Part shown: positions 56,632-64,000 of the stretch, piece by piece | Layout of the letters: every line of letters starts with the position of its first letter | Numbering within the stretch: position 1 is the stretch's first letter | Source: Pseudoalteromonas spongiae UST010723-006 | Lineage (GTDB): Bacteria > Pseudomonadota > Gammaproteobacteria > Enterobacterales > Alteromonadaceae | Direction of reading: 5' to 3' | Assembly: GCF_000238255.3 (NCBI RefSeq) | Contig: NZ_CP011039.1 | Location: 607,001 to 671,000, forward strand | Length of the DNA stretch: 64,000 bases | The notes under the pieces: generated by a model | Seen by the model: the letters and a program-made list of their open reading frames with translations, nothing else | Told to the model about the DNA's origin: nothing | Database searches by the model: none | Made by a program: the position numbers and the translations under genes

Positions 56632-59301
56632 TTAGTTAAGTGGCATTGTCATAATAACCGTACCTTCTTCGAAATCACGCGTGACTTTAAAGCCTAGTTT
56701 TTCCGACAGGCCAATCATGCCACCGTTTTCAGGTAAAGTAAGGCCTTCAATTTTTTGCACATTTTGGCGTTTACAATGGTCAATCACTGACTGCATTAGA
56801 ATACGACCAAGCCCAAGCCCTTTTAGGTCGGAGCGCACAACTACGGCAAACTCGGCAACAAGGTTATCTGGGTCCATTAACACACGCGACACACCAAGTG
56901 TTTGCCATTTATCGTCGCGTCTTTGCGTAACGATAAATGCCATTTCGCGGTCGTAATCAATTTGCGTCATTTTAGCTAATTGCTCATGACTAAACTGTGG
57001 CATTTCACCAAAGAAACGTTTGTATCTGTCTTCTTTGGTTAGCTGATTATCAAACTCTCGATGCGCTTCTTCATCTTCTGGACGAATTGGTCTTAATATC
57101 GCAGGTGAACCATCTTTAAGGGTAATATTTTGCTCAAGCTCTTTTGGATAAGGTTTAATTGCTAAGCGTTTTGCGCGACTTGATGCTTGGTATTTTTCTA
57201 GTTCAATAGCCGCATCAAGTACTAAGAATTTACCTTGTAAAGCCAGTACTGGGTTAAGCTCAAGTGATTTGATATCGGGATTTTCAACCACCATTTGTGA
57301 TACGCGAGTAAGCATAGCGCACAGAGTGTACTTGTCGATTTTGGTTGGTAAATGCTTTTCTTTGATAAACCCTTTATCGCTTGCTGCGGCAATTAAGTAC
57401 TTTGCTAGATTCATGTTAAGCGGTGGCAGAGCAACCGCTGCTAGGTCAAAGTTAAGTGCGGTACCAGCTTCGCCGAGTAAAATAACCGGGCCAAAATTAG
57501 CATCTGTTTTAACTGCTATGCGCAGTTCTTGTCCGCCAGCACGGGTTGCCATTTTTTGTAGCGCAAAACCATCAATTTTGGCATCTGGGTAAGTTTCATT
57601 AATTCGCAGTAGCATATTAAATGCTGTTTGCTCTACTTCAACGCCATCGTTTAAGTTTAATACGACACCACCAACATCAGACTTAGATGGAATGTTAGGG
57701 CTTACTAATTTAAGCGCAACCGGAAAGCCAATGCTCTCGGCTAGCTCGCGCGCTTCGCTAGGTGTAAAAGCATGCTCAGTTGCAATGCAGTTAATTTGAT
57801 AACACTCAAGCAGTGCTGCTGCATCATGAGTCGGTAGGTAGTGACGCTTCTCTTGCAAGTAGCCGCTTATTAGTTTGCCAGCTTGTTCAGTGTGAATATT
57901 GTCTGAATCTAATAGGGATTCTGGTGTTTGCGTTAAGTGCTTTTGGTTACGGCGATACTGAATTAAGTGCATGTAAGCCGCTACTGCACCTTCGGGTGTG
58001 CGGTAAGTGGGAATGCCCGCTGATTGGCAAACTTTACGCGCTTCATAAGCTGCCGTTTCACCCATAAAGTTGGTCATTACATACGGACGCTGCATTTTCG
58101 GCACTTTGTTTACCGTTTCTGCAATAATCTTAGCAAACTCTTCGCTAGGAGCTAATGCCGATGGGCTATGTAAAATGAGTAAATTATCAACCTCAGGTGC
58201 TTGCACTAGAATTTCGACCGCCTTTTGATAGCGCCACGGATCAGAATCGCCGTAAATATCAACAGGGTTGGCGAACGAGGTGTGCTGAGGCAATACCTGA
58301 TTTAATTTAGTAATGGTTTCTTTTGAAAGTTCAGCAAGTTTGCCCGAACTTTGGATTAAGGTGTCTACAGACATTACACCTGGTCCGCCACCATTGGTTA
58401 AAATGGTCAGGGCTTCTTGTTTTAATAGTTTAGGGTGCAGTGCCAAGGTTTGTGTTGCGGCAAATAGCTCGCGTAAGTCATTTACGCGCAGCATACCGGC
58501 ACGCTGAAACATTGCATCATACACCGCATCGGAACCTTGGTTGCCACTGGTGTGCGCCATAGCAGCATCTGCGCCAGCGGCGGTTTTTCCCGTTTTTATT
58601 GCGATGACGGGTTTACTGAACGCAGCAGCTCGCGCAGCGGAAATAAATTGACGGGTATGTTCAATATTGTCGATATACAGCAAGATTGCTTGGGTGTTGG
58701 CATCACGCCCTAAAAAATCGACCAATTCGTCAAAATCAATATCGCCACAATCGCCCACCGAGACAAAATATGAAAAGCCAATGTCTTTTGTTTGTGCCCA
58801 GTCGAGAATTGTTGAGCAAACTGCGGCAGATTGCGACACGAAAGCTATTTTTCCGGGCTTAGCGACCATATGGGAGAAACTTGCGTTAAGTCCGATACGC
58901 GGGATTAATAATCCAAGGCTATTTGGCCCGAGTATATTTACATTAGCTTTGCGTGCGGTTTCGATAAGTGCGTGCTTTAAATCTTTATCAATGCCCGATG
59001 CGATAATGACGGCATTTTTGCAGTCTTTGTTACCGAGCTGTTCAACGATTTGGCAGCAACGGTCTTTACTGGTGCAAATAACGGCTAAATCGGGTACTTG
59101 TGGCAGGGCGTCTATTGTAGGGTAAGCAAGCACGCCATGAACTGCCTTATATTTTGGCGTTACTGGCATAATCGGGCCATTAAAACCTCCTTGCAACAAG
59201 TTGCGCATCACCACGTAACCCGCGCGATTGGTACGGTTTGACGCACCAATAACTGCCACTGATTTAGGGTTGAAAAATTGACTTATCCTTTTTACCGTCA
59301 T
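56632..59301 (-). CDS. patZ: Protein acetyltransferase PatZ (Pat/YfiQ-type)
   Basis: An 889-residue protein, collinear with E. coli PatZ (886). An NDP-forming acyl-CoA synthetase-like region with CoA-binding (about 8-140; SVAVIGAS), ligase-type (about 150-470) and ATP-grasp (about 480-700; PLNMNLAKYL) domains is followed by a C-terminal GNAT domain (about 725-889; RSDLKGLGLGRILM). It acetylates lysines, e.g. in acetyl-CoA synthetase. Unlike E. coli PatZ it retains a histidine (H250) in AHTSGNQGSDAVYDA at the position of the phosphorylated histidine of active ADP-forming synthetases. Confidence 0.9.
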   Translation of the reverse strand: MTVKRISQFFNPKSVAVIGASNRTNRAGYVVMRNLLQGGFNGPIMPVTPKYKAVHGVLAYPTIDALPQVPDLAVICTSKDRCCQIVEQLGNKDCKNAVIIASGIDKDLKHALIETARKANVNILGPNSLGLLIPRIGLNASFSHMVAKPGKIAFVSQSAAVCSTILDWAQTKDIGFSYFVSVGDCGDIDFDELVDFLGRDANTQAILLYIDNIEHTRQFISAARAAAFSKPVIAIKTGKTAAGADAAMAHTSGNQGSDAVYDAMFQRAGMLRVNDLRELFAATQTLALHPKLLKQEALTILTNGGGPGVMSVDTLIQSSGKLAELSKETITKLNQVLPQHTSFANPVDIYGDSDPWRYQKAVEILVQAPEVDNLLILHSPSALAPSEEFAKIIAETVNKVPKMQRPYVMTNFMGETAAYEARKVCQSAGIPTYRTPEGAVAAYMHLIQYRRNQKHLTQTPESLLDSDNIHTEQAGKLISGYLQEKRHYLPTHDAAALLECYQINCIATEHAFTPSEARELAESIGFPVALKLVSPNIPSKSDVGGVVLNLNDGVEVEQTAFNMLLRINETYPDAKIDGFALQKMATRAGGQELRIAVKTDANFGPVILLGEAGTALNFDLAAVALPPLNMNLAKYLIAAASDKGFIKEKHLPTKIDKYTLCAMLTRVSQMVVENPDIKSLELNPVLALQGKFLVLDAAIELEKYQASSRAKRLAIKPYPKELEQNITLKDGSPAILRPIRPEDEEAHREFDNQLTKEDRYKRFFGEMPQFSHEQLAKMTQIDYDREMAFIVTQRRDDKWQTLGVSRVLMDPDNLVAEFAVVVRSDLKGLGLGRILMQSVIDHCKRQNVQKIEGLTLPENGGMIGLSEKLGFKVTRDFEEGTVIMTMPLN

Positions 59302-59435
59302 AGCGTTTCACCACAGTTGAGTTGTTGCTATCTTATAAAATTCATTTACAAGTATAAAGCAATAATGTTGTTAGATACTTGATATAAAACAGGGTATTGT
59401 TATGCTCAACAGGGCATAAATATGGACTAATAAAT

Positions 59436-59819
59436 ATGACTCTACTGCTGCTGAGCGCTGCTATTAGCGCAGCACCTATCAATCTTGAGCAAATGGTTGC
59501 ACCAAGTGATTTAGACAACGTAAAAGTTGTGCCGTTAACTAGCAACCAAGATGCAAGCCAATTTCTGATCTATGTTAAAAAGTCAGTACCACTGCATATT
59601 CATAAAGAGCACAGTGAAATGGTTTACATTGTCGACGGTGAAGGGCAAATGCAGCTTGGTGATAAAACCTTCACAATTAAAAAAGGCGATTTTGTAAAGA
59701 TTGATGAAAATACACCACATGGTGTTAAGGTAACGTCATCGCAGCCGCTGAAAGTACTGTCAACGCAAACGCCGGAATACTTTGGCAAGGATAAACATAG
59801 GGTAGATAACCATGAATAA
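59436..59819 (+). CDS. Exported cupin-domain protein
   Basis: A 127-residue protein with a short signal peptide (TLLLLSAAISAAP) and a single cupin domain: HIHKEHSEMVYIVDGEG carries the HxH-x3-E/H metal-ligand pattern and NTPHGV the last histidine. The ATG at 59436 gives the signal peptide at the N terminus; the frame extends to a TTG at 59397. It overlaps the SIMPL gene by 8 bp. Substrate unknown. Confidence 0.78.
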   Translation: MTLLLLSAAISAAPINLEQMVAPSDLDNVKVVPLTSNQDASQFLIYVKKSVPLHIHKEHSEMVYIVDGEGQMQLGDKTFTIKKGDFVKIDENTPHGVKVTSSQPLKVLSTQTPEYFGKDKHRVDNHE

Positions 59820-60519
59820 ACAATCGCTAACCAGTACGATTATCTTTGCGCTGGCAATTATTATTGCCAGCTTGTTGTTAAAACAAGGCATCGTAGAGTT
59901 TAAAACCCTTGATCGCAGTGTGGCGGTAAAAGGATTGGCAGAAAAAGAAGTGATGGCAAACACCGTTATTTGGCCAATTAATTACTCACTTGCGGGTAAC
60001 GACTTAACAAAATTGATCGATGAGCTAGAGGCTAAAAACCAAGCAGTACGTGCATTTTTAGCATTACATGGTTTTAGCGACGAAGAAATTTCAGTATCGC
60101 CGCCTAATGTTGCAGACAAACTAGCGCAGCCTTACGCGCAATTAGAAAAAGGCCAAATGCGCTATTTTGTGATGTCGAGCATTACGGTTTATAGCCACGA
60201 GCCAGAAAAAGTGCGCCACGCATTAACTAAAGTGACGCAACTTGCAAAACAAGGCATTGCCATCTCAAGCGATCGCTACGACGCTAAAGTACAGTACATT
60301 TTTACTGGTTTAAATGACATCAAGCCGGAGATGATCCAACAAGCAACAGAAAAAGCACGCGAAGTTGCTGAAAAATTTGCCACCGATTCAAAATCCACCT
60401 TAGGTAAAATTAAATCTGCGCGCCAAGGGCAGTTTAGTATTTCAGACCGCGACTCTAACTCACCACATATTAAACGTGTGCGCGTGGTTTCGAGTGTTGA
60501 ATATTATTTAGTGGATTAG
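59812..60519 (+). CDS. SIMPL domain (DUF541) envelope protein
   Basis: A 235-residue protein with an N-terminal hydrophobic anchor (about 8-26) and a SIMPL domain: VKGLAEKEVMANTVIWPINYS at the start and ATEKAREVAEKFATDS, KSARQGQFSI near the end are typical. Members are often called oxidative-stress or outer-membrane-protein-like, without firm function. It is translationally coupled to the cupin gene. Confidence 0.85.
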   Translation: MNKQSLTSTIIFALAIIIASLLLKQGIVEFKTLDRSVAVKGLAEKEVMANTVIWPINYSLAGNDLTKLIDELEAKNQAVRAFLALHGFSDEEISVSPPNVADKLAQPYAQLEKGQMRYFVMSSITVYSHEPEKVRHALTKVTQLAKQGIAISSDRYDAKVQYIFTGLNDIKPEMIQQATEKAREVAEKFATDSKSTLGKIKSARQGQFSISDRDSNSPHIKRVRVVSSVEYYLVD

Positions 60520-60551
60520 AACAAACAACTATCAGTCGATGAGGTTCGTTT

Positions 60552-61385
60552 ATGTATCATATTACTAATGGCGACAGTGCAAACCTATTTTTAAAGCGCA
60601 TTGGCATTCAGGGGCAATTTATTGCGTGGCAAGATGTGCTGCATCATGGTCCTATTAGCGCTGAAGTATCGCTGCCTGCGATGAGTGATTATCGCGCCGC
60701 ATTTTTAGCAGACTACTTTTGTTTACCGCTCAAAGACGTACGGGCCAAGTTTGAGGCGCGTAACGATAAATTAAATGCCATAGAAGACAGCGATGAAGTC
60801 ACCTTGTGGTTAACGCCAGAGCTGTTTGATAGTTTGATTGGCTTACAGTTTATTGCGTGGTATCGGGCGAAATTTAACACCACGCATAATCTGTTCGTGG
60901 TGTTATTATCTGATCATTTACCTCCGCGGGAATTAGAGGCAAGCCAAGTTGCACAGTATTATAAAACCCGCTTTAGTCCAAGTGAGCCATTTTTTGAATT
61001 AGCAACTAGGGTGTGGCAAGCACTGACAACCGATTTAGCAGCGTTAGAAGGCTGTTTAACACTCGATTTCAAACACTGGCCTAATCTTAAAACTTCGGTT
61101 CAACGCTTCTTACAAGAGCAACCTGATGATATCGGTTTAAACCGCACACAATGGCAGATTTTGGATTGTTTAAACGGACAAACTTTGTCGTTAGCGCAGT
61201 TATTTGGTGCGAATCAAGATTTGGAAGAAGTCCCGTTTATGGGGGATTTAAGTTTTTGGTGTCAGATTGAAGAAATGCGAGAGTATTTGAATATATCGAC
61301 GCAAGACAGTTTATTGCACCAAGAAATAGAGTTCTATCACGGAGTTAAAGTGAGCTTGTCAGAAAAAGGACAAGCTCTGCTCTAA
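60552..61385 (+). CDS. DUF1835 domain protein
   Basis: A 277-residue soluble protein that fits DUF1835: MYHITNGDSANLFLKRIG, WQDVLHHGPI, and LWLTPELFDSLIGLQF. The C-terminal part (FMGDLSFWCQIEEM) is the associated domain seen in this family. No catalytic signature is obvious; function unknown. GAGG lies 7 bases before the ATG. It converges with mutS; the gap contains an AGCTAA/TTAGCT palindrome without T run. Confidence 0.75.
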   Translation: MYHITNGDSANLFLKRIGIQGQFIAWQDVLHHGPISAEVSLPAMSDYRAAFLADYFCLPLKDVRAKFEARNDKLNAIEDSDEVTLWLTPELFDSLIGLQFIAWYRAKFNTTHNLFVVLLSDHLPPRELEASQVAQYYKTRFSPSEPFFELATRVWQALTTDLAALEGCLTLDFKHWPNLKTSVQRFLQEQPDDIGLNRTQWQILDCLNGQTLSLAQLFGANQDLEEVPFMGDLSFWCQIEEMREYLNISTQDSLLHQEIEFYHGVKVSLSEKGQALL

Positions 61386-61442
61386 ATTAAAGGTAGTAAC
61401 CCGCGTTCAGGTTAGCTAAAAATTAGCTTGCTCAGACGCGAG

Positions 61443-64000
61443 TTAGTTACTTTTTGCTAGTTGTTTCAGTTTAAATACTAAATCAAGTGCTTGACGCGGG
61501 GTTAAATCGTTCGGGTCAATAGTGTCTAAGGTTTCAACCACAGGGTTAGGCGCATCAAATAAACTTGCCTGTTGTGATATTTGCATATCTGCCGCGTTGT
61601 TAAGCGGCATTTCACTGACACTTTGATGCTGCTCCAACAATGAAAGCTTTTGTTTTGCACGGTTGATTACTGCTTTTGGCACACCTGCAAGGCCCGCTAC
61701 TTGTAAGCCAAAGCTTTTACTCGCTGCGCCATCTAATACGGTGTGTTTAAACGCAATGGTGTCTTGGTATTCAATTGCATCTAGGTGTACATTGGCTAAA
61801 ATTTCCAGCTGGTCAACAAGCTCAGTTAGTTCAAAGTAGTGGGTTGCAAATAGTGTTTTAGCAGCGATATTCTTCGCTAAATATTCGGCTGTTGCCCACG
61901 CCAGTGATAGACCGTCATAAGTACTGGTACCGCGGCCAATTTCATCCATTAATACCAGAGAGTTTTCGGTAGCATTGTTAAGAATGTTGGCGGTTTCAGT
62001 CATTTCTACCATAAAGGTTGAGCGACCTGATGCAAGGTCATCGCTCGCGCCAATACGTGTAAAAATACGGTCGGTAATGCCTATGCTCGCAGATTGCGCT
62101 GGAATATAACAACCAATATGTGCCATTAAGACGATTAACGCAGTTTGACGCATATAGGTTGATTTACCACCCATATTTGGCCCAGTAATAATTAACATTT
62201 TGCGCTTATCATCGAGGTAAGTTGGGTTGGCAATAAATGGTTGTTGCATAACAAACTCAACCACAGGATGACGGCCGCCTTTAATATCGATGCAGTTGTC
62301 TTCGCTAAGGTTGGGCCTAACATAATCGAGAGACTCAGCACGTTCAGCAAGATTATTAATGACATCCAGTTCACTAAGCGCCGCAGCCATTTTTTGCAGT
62401 ACATCAATTTGCGGCGAAATAATATCGAACAATTCTTCATACAGACGCTTTTCAAGTGCCAATGCATTTGATTGGCTGTTAAGAACCTTGTCTTCGTGCT
62501 CTTTCAGTTCAGGAATAATATAGCGTTCGTTATTTTTCAGTGTTTGACGGCGTACGTAATCTGCCGGTACAAGGTTAGCGTTGGCCTTACTGACTTCAAT
62601 GTAATAGCCATGCACTTTATTGTAGCTAATTTTTAAGGTTGCAATGCCTGTGCGCTCGCGTTCGCGAATTTCCATTTGCTCAAGAATATCGGTTGCACCT
62701 TTGCTAAGGTTGCGCCACTGGTCGAGTTCGGCGTTATAGCCTGGGGCAATAACACCACCATCGCGAATTAGTACCGGAGGGTTGTCGATAATAGCGTGTT
62801 CAAGTAGCTCTTGAAGTTCAGTTAAAATCGGTGTGGCATGCTTGATTTGTTTTAAGCGCGTGCTATTCGCATCATTTAATAAATCGTGAATAGGGTGCAG
62901 TGTTTGCAGCGCTAAACGTAAACGCGATAAATCACGTGGTCTTGCTGAGCGCAGCGCTAAACGCGCAATAATGCGCTCCAAATCGCCAACTTGTTTCAAT
63001 GTGTCGTGCAGTTCATGGTTAATTGCCAAGTCGTGGATTTCACCGAGTGCATCAAGGCGGTTATTAAGCTCTTGTTGGTCGCGAATAGGGCTATGCAGGC
63101 GACGCTTTAACAAGCGAGAGCCCATAGGCGTTGCTGTTTTATCAAGTACTTGCGCCAAGGTATTGTCAAACCCGCCCGATAAATTGACGGTCAGTTCTAA
63201 ATTTTTACGGGTTGCCGCATCCAGAATGACATTTTGCTCATTTTGCTCCAGACCAATCGCATTAAGGTGCGGCAGTGCAGTGCGCTGAGTGTCTTTCACA
63301 TATTGCATTAAACAGCCTGCAGCTTGTAATGCTAAATGTGCGTTTTCAACGCCAAAACCAACAAGATCTTTGGTACCAAACTGCTTATTAAGCGATGTTT
63401 TGGCGCTGTCTAAATCGAACTCCCAAATAGGGCGACGACGCAGGCCATTACACTGTTCAATCAGCGCTAAATTTTCAAAGGTTTCAGGGTAGAGTAGTTC
63501 AGCGGGTGAAATGCGTTGTAAGCTTGAATTCAGCGCTTCGTCGGTATCGACTTGTAAAATGCGAAAACGACCTGAGTTGATATCCAAATAAGCAATGCCG
63601 TATGCACCTTTGTCGTTATGCGATACTGCGCATAACAAGTTGTCTTGACGCTCTTTTAATAAGGCTTCATCAGAAATGGTACCCGGCGTAATAATGCGTA
63701 CGACTTTGCGCTCTACTGGTCCTTTGCTGGTGGCAGGATCGCCAACTTGCTCACATATGGCAACAGATTCGCCCATTTGCACTAGGCGCGCTAGGTAGTT
63801 TTCAACTGCATGATAAGGCACCCCCGCCATTGGAATAGGGTCGCCTCCGGCTTTGCCGCGATGAGTTTGCGAAATATCGAGTAATTCTGCGGCACGTTTG
63901 GCATCATCAAAAAACAGTTCGTAAAAGTCACCCATGCGATAGAAGACTAATATATCCCGATGTTCAGCCTTAATTTTTAAGTATTGCTGCATCATTGGCG
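61443..64000 (-). CDS. mutS: DNA mismatch repair protein MutS (5' end outside window)
   Basis: The mismatch-recognition ATPase. The N-terminal mismatch-binding domain has the intact F-x-E motif in [11 protein letters not shown]; later come the lever and clamp domains and the ATPase with Walker [14 protein letters not shown] and [16 protein letters not shown]. The last bases of the window encode T-P before MMQQY, matching E. coli MutS HTPMMQQY, so about 10 further residues lie outside and the apparent ATG start at 63995 is internal. The C-terminal end lacks any long extension. Convergent with the DUF1835 gene. Confidence 0.95.
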   Translation of the reverse strand, partial: PMMQQYLKIKAEHRDILVFYRMGDFYELFFDDAKRAAELLDISQTHRGKAGGDPIPMAGVPYHAVENYLARLVQMGESVAICEQVGDPATSKGPVERKVVRIITPGTISDEALLKERQDNLLCAVSHNDKGAYGIAYLDINSGRFRILQVDTDEALNSSLQRISPAELLYPETFENLALIEQCNGLRRRPIWEFDLDSAKTSLNKQFGTKDLVGFGVENAHLALQAAGCLMQYVKDTQRTALPHLNAIGLEQNEQNVILDAATRKNLELTVNLSGGFDNTLAQVLDKTATPMGSRLLKRRLHSPIRDQQELNNRLDALGEIHDLAINHELHDTLKQVGDLERIIARLALRSARPRDLSRLRLALQTLHPIHDLLNDANSTRLKQIKHATPILTELQELLEHAIIDNPPVLIRDGGVIAPGYNAELDQWRNLSKGATDILEQMEIRERERTGIATLKISYNKVHGYYIEVSKANANLVPADYVRRQTLKNNERYIIPELKEHEDKVLNSQSNALALEKRLYEELFDIISPQIDVLQKMAAALSELDVINNLAERAESLDYVRPNLSEDNCIDIKGGRHPVVEFVMQQPFIANPTYLDDKRKMLIITGPNMGGKSTYMRQTALIVLMAHIGCYIPAQSASIGITDRIFTRIGASDDLASGRSTFMVEMTETANILNNATENSLVLMDEIGRGTSTYDGLSLAWATAEYLAKNIAAKTLFATHYFELTELVDQLEILANVHLDAIEYQDTIAFKHTVLDGAASKSFGLQVAGLAGVPKAVINRAKQKLSLLEQHQSVSEMPLNNAADMQISQQASLFDAPNPVVETLDTIDPNDLTPRQALDLVFKLKQLAKSN

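Noticed and set aside
58667-59125. 152-codon open frame opposite patZ
   Set aside because: Antisense of a conserved coding region; no start signals.
61386-61442. Palindrome AGCTAA-AAA-TTAGCT between the DUF1835 gene and mutS
   Set aside because: No T run on either strand and a weak AT-rich stem; not enough to call a terminator.

Overview
The window looks like a chromosomal core segment of a marine gammaproteobacterium of the Alteromonadales, most likely Pseudoalteromonas or a close relative. The evidence is the low-to-moderate GC content, the protein sequences (ZntR, PatZ, MutS and FtsB that align well with gamma-proteobacterial versions), the conserved clusters ftsB-ispD-ispF-truD-surE-pcm-nlpD-rpoS and lptD-surA-pdxA-rsmA-apaG-apaH, and short inverted-repeat elements of a type common in that order. 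Species assignment is inference. No rRNA, tRNA, CRISPR array, prophage or transposase gene was seen.

Layout. 1-1,000: the tail of a periplasmic solute-binding-like protein and a DUF2947-like protein. 1,040-5,912: a cassette that pairs a PhoB/OmpR-type response regulator and histidine kinase with an ArnT-like glycosyltransferase and a GtrB-like glycosyltransferase in one minus-strand operon, with a GtrA-like flippase divergent from it. A 7-bp direct repeat with an 11-bp period lies in the shared promoter region. 5,996-12,346: an unrecognised gene, then ftsB through rpoS on the plus strand. 12,352-12,515: a small inverted-repeat element directly behind rpoS. 12,604-17,154: ispB, rplU-rpmA with a structured leader, obgE, folA and a small secreted protein. 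17,155-25,865: a chemoreceptor and the apaH-to-lptD operon on the minus strand.

26,199-34,882: amgK-murU-djlA (cell-wall recycling and a J-domain protein), a DUF3530 protein, rluA, rapA and a PIN-PhoH ATPase. 35,041-35,309: a 269-bp element with perfect 19-bp terminal inverted repeats and nested hairpins. 35,316-41,068: a transglutaminase-like protein lacking the expected cysteine, a DUF885 peptidase-like lipoprotein, a 2-hydroxyacid dehydrogenase, and a zntR-metal permease pair with a textbook MerR-type promoter.

41,371-48,132: a probable Fur-controlled five-gene envelope operon (imelysin lipoprotein, two di-heme oxidoreductase-like proteins, second imelysin, DUF1513 protein), the best candidate here for an incompletely described system. 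48,215-61,385: an acyltransferase, small DUF proteins, a GNAT enzyme, a 1,486-residue beta-propeller/PAS/GGDEF/EAL sensor, a voltage-gated-type potassium channel, PatZ, a cupin protein, a SIMPL protein and a DUF1835 protein. The window ends inside the 5' end of mutS on the minus strand.

How the parts work together: most genes are housekeeping (isoprenoid, outer-membrane assembly, translation, stress). The accessory interest lies in the two-component/glycosylation cassette, the zinc export pair, the iron-linked imelysin operon, the c-di-GMP sensor and the two inverted-repeat elements.
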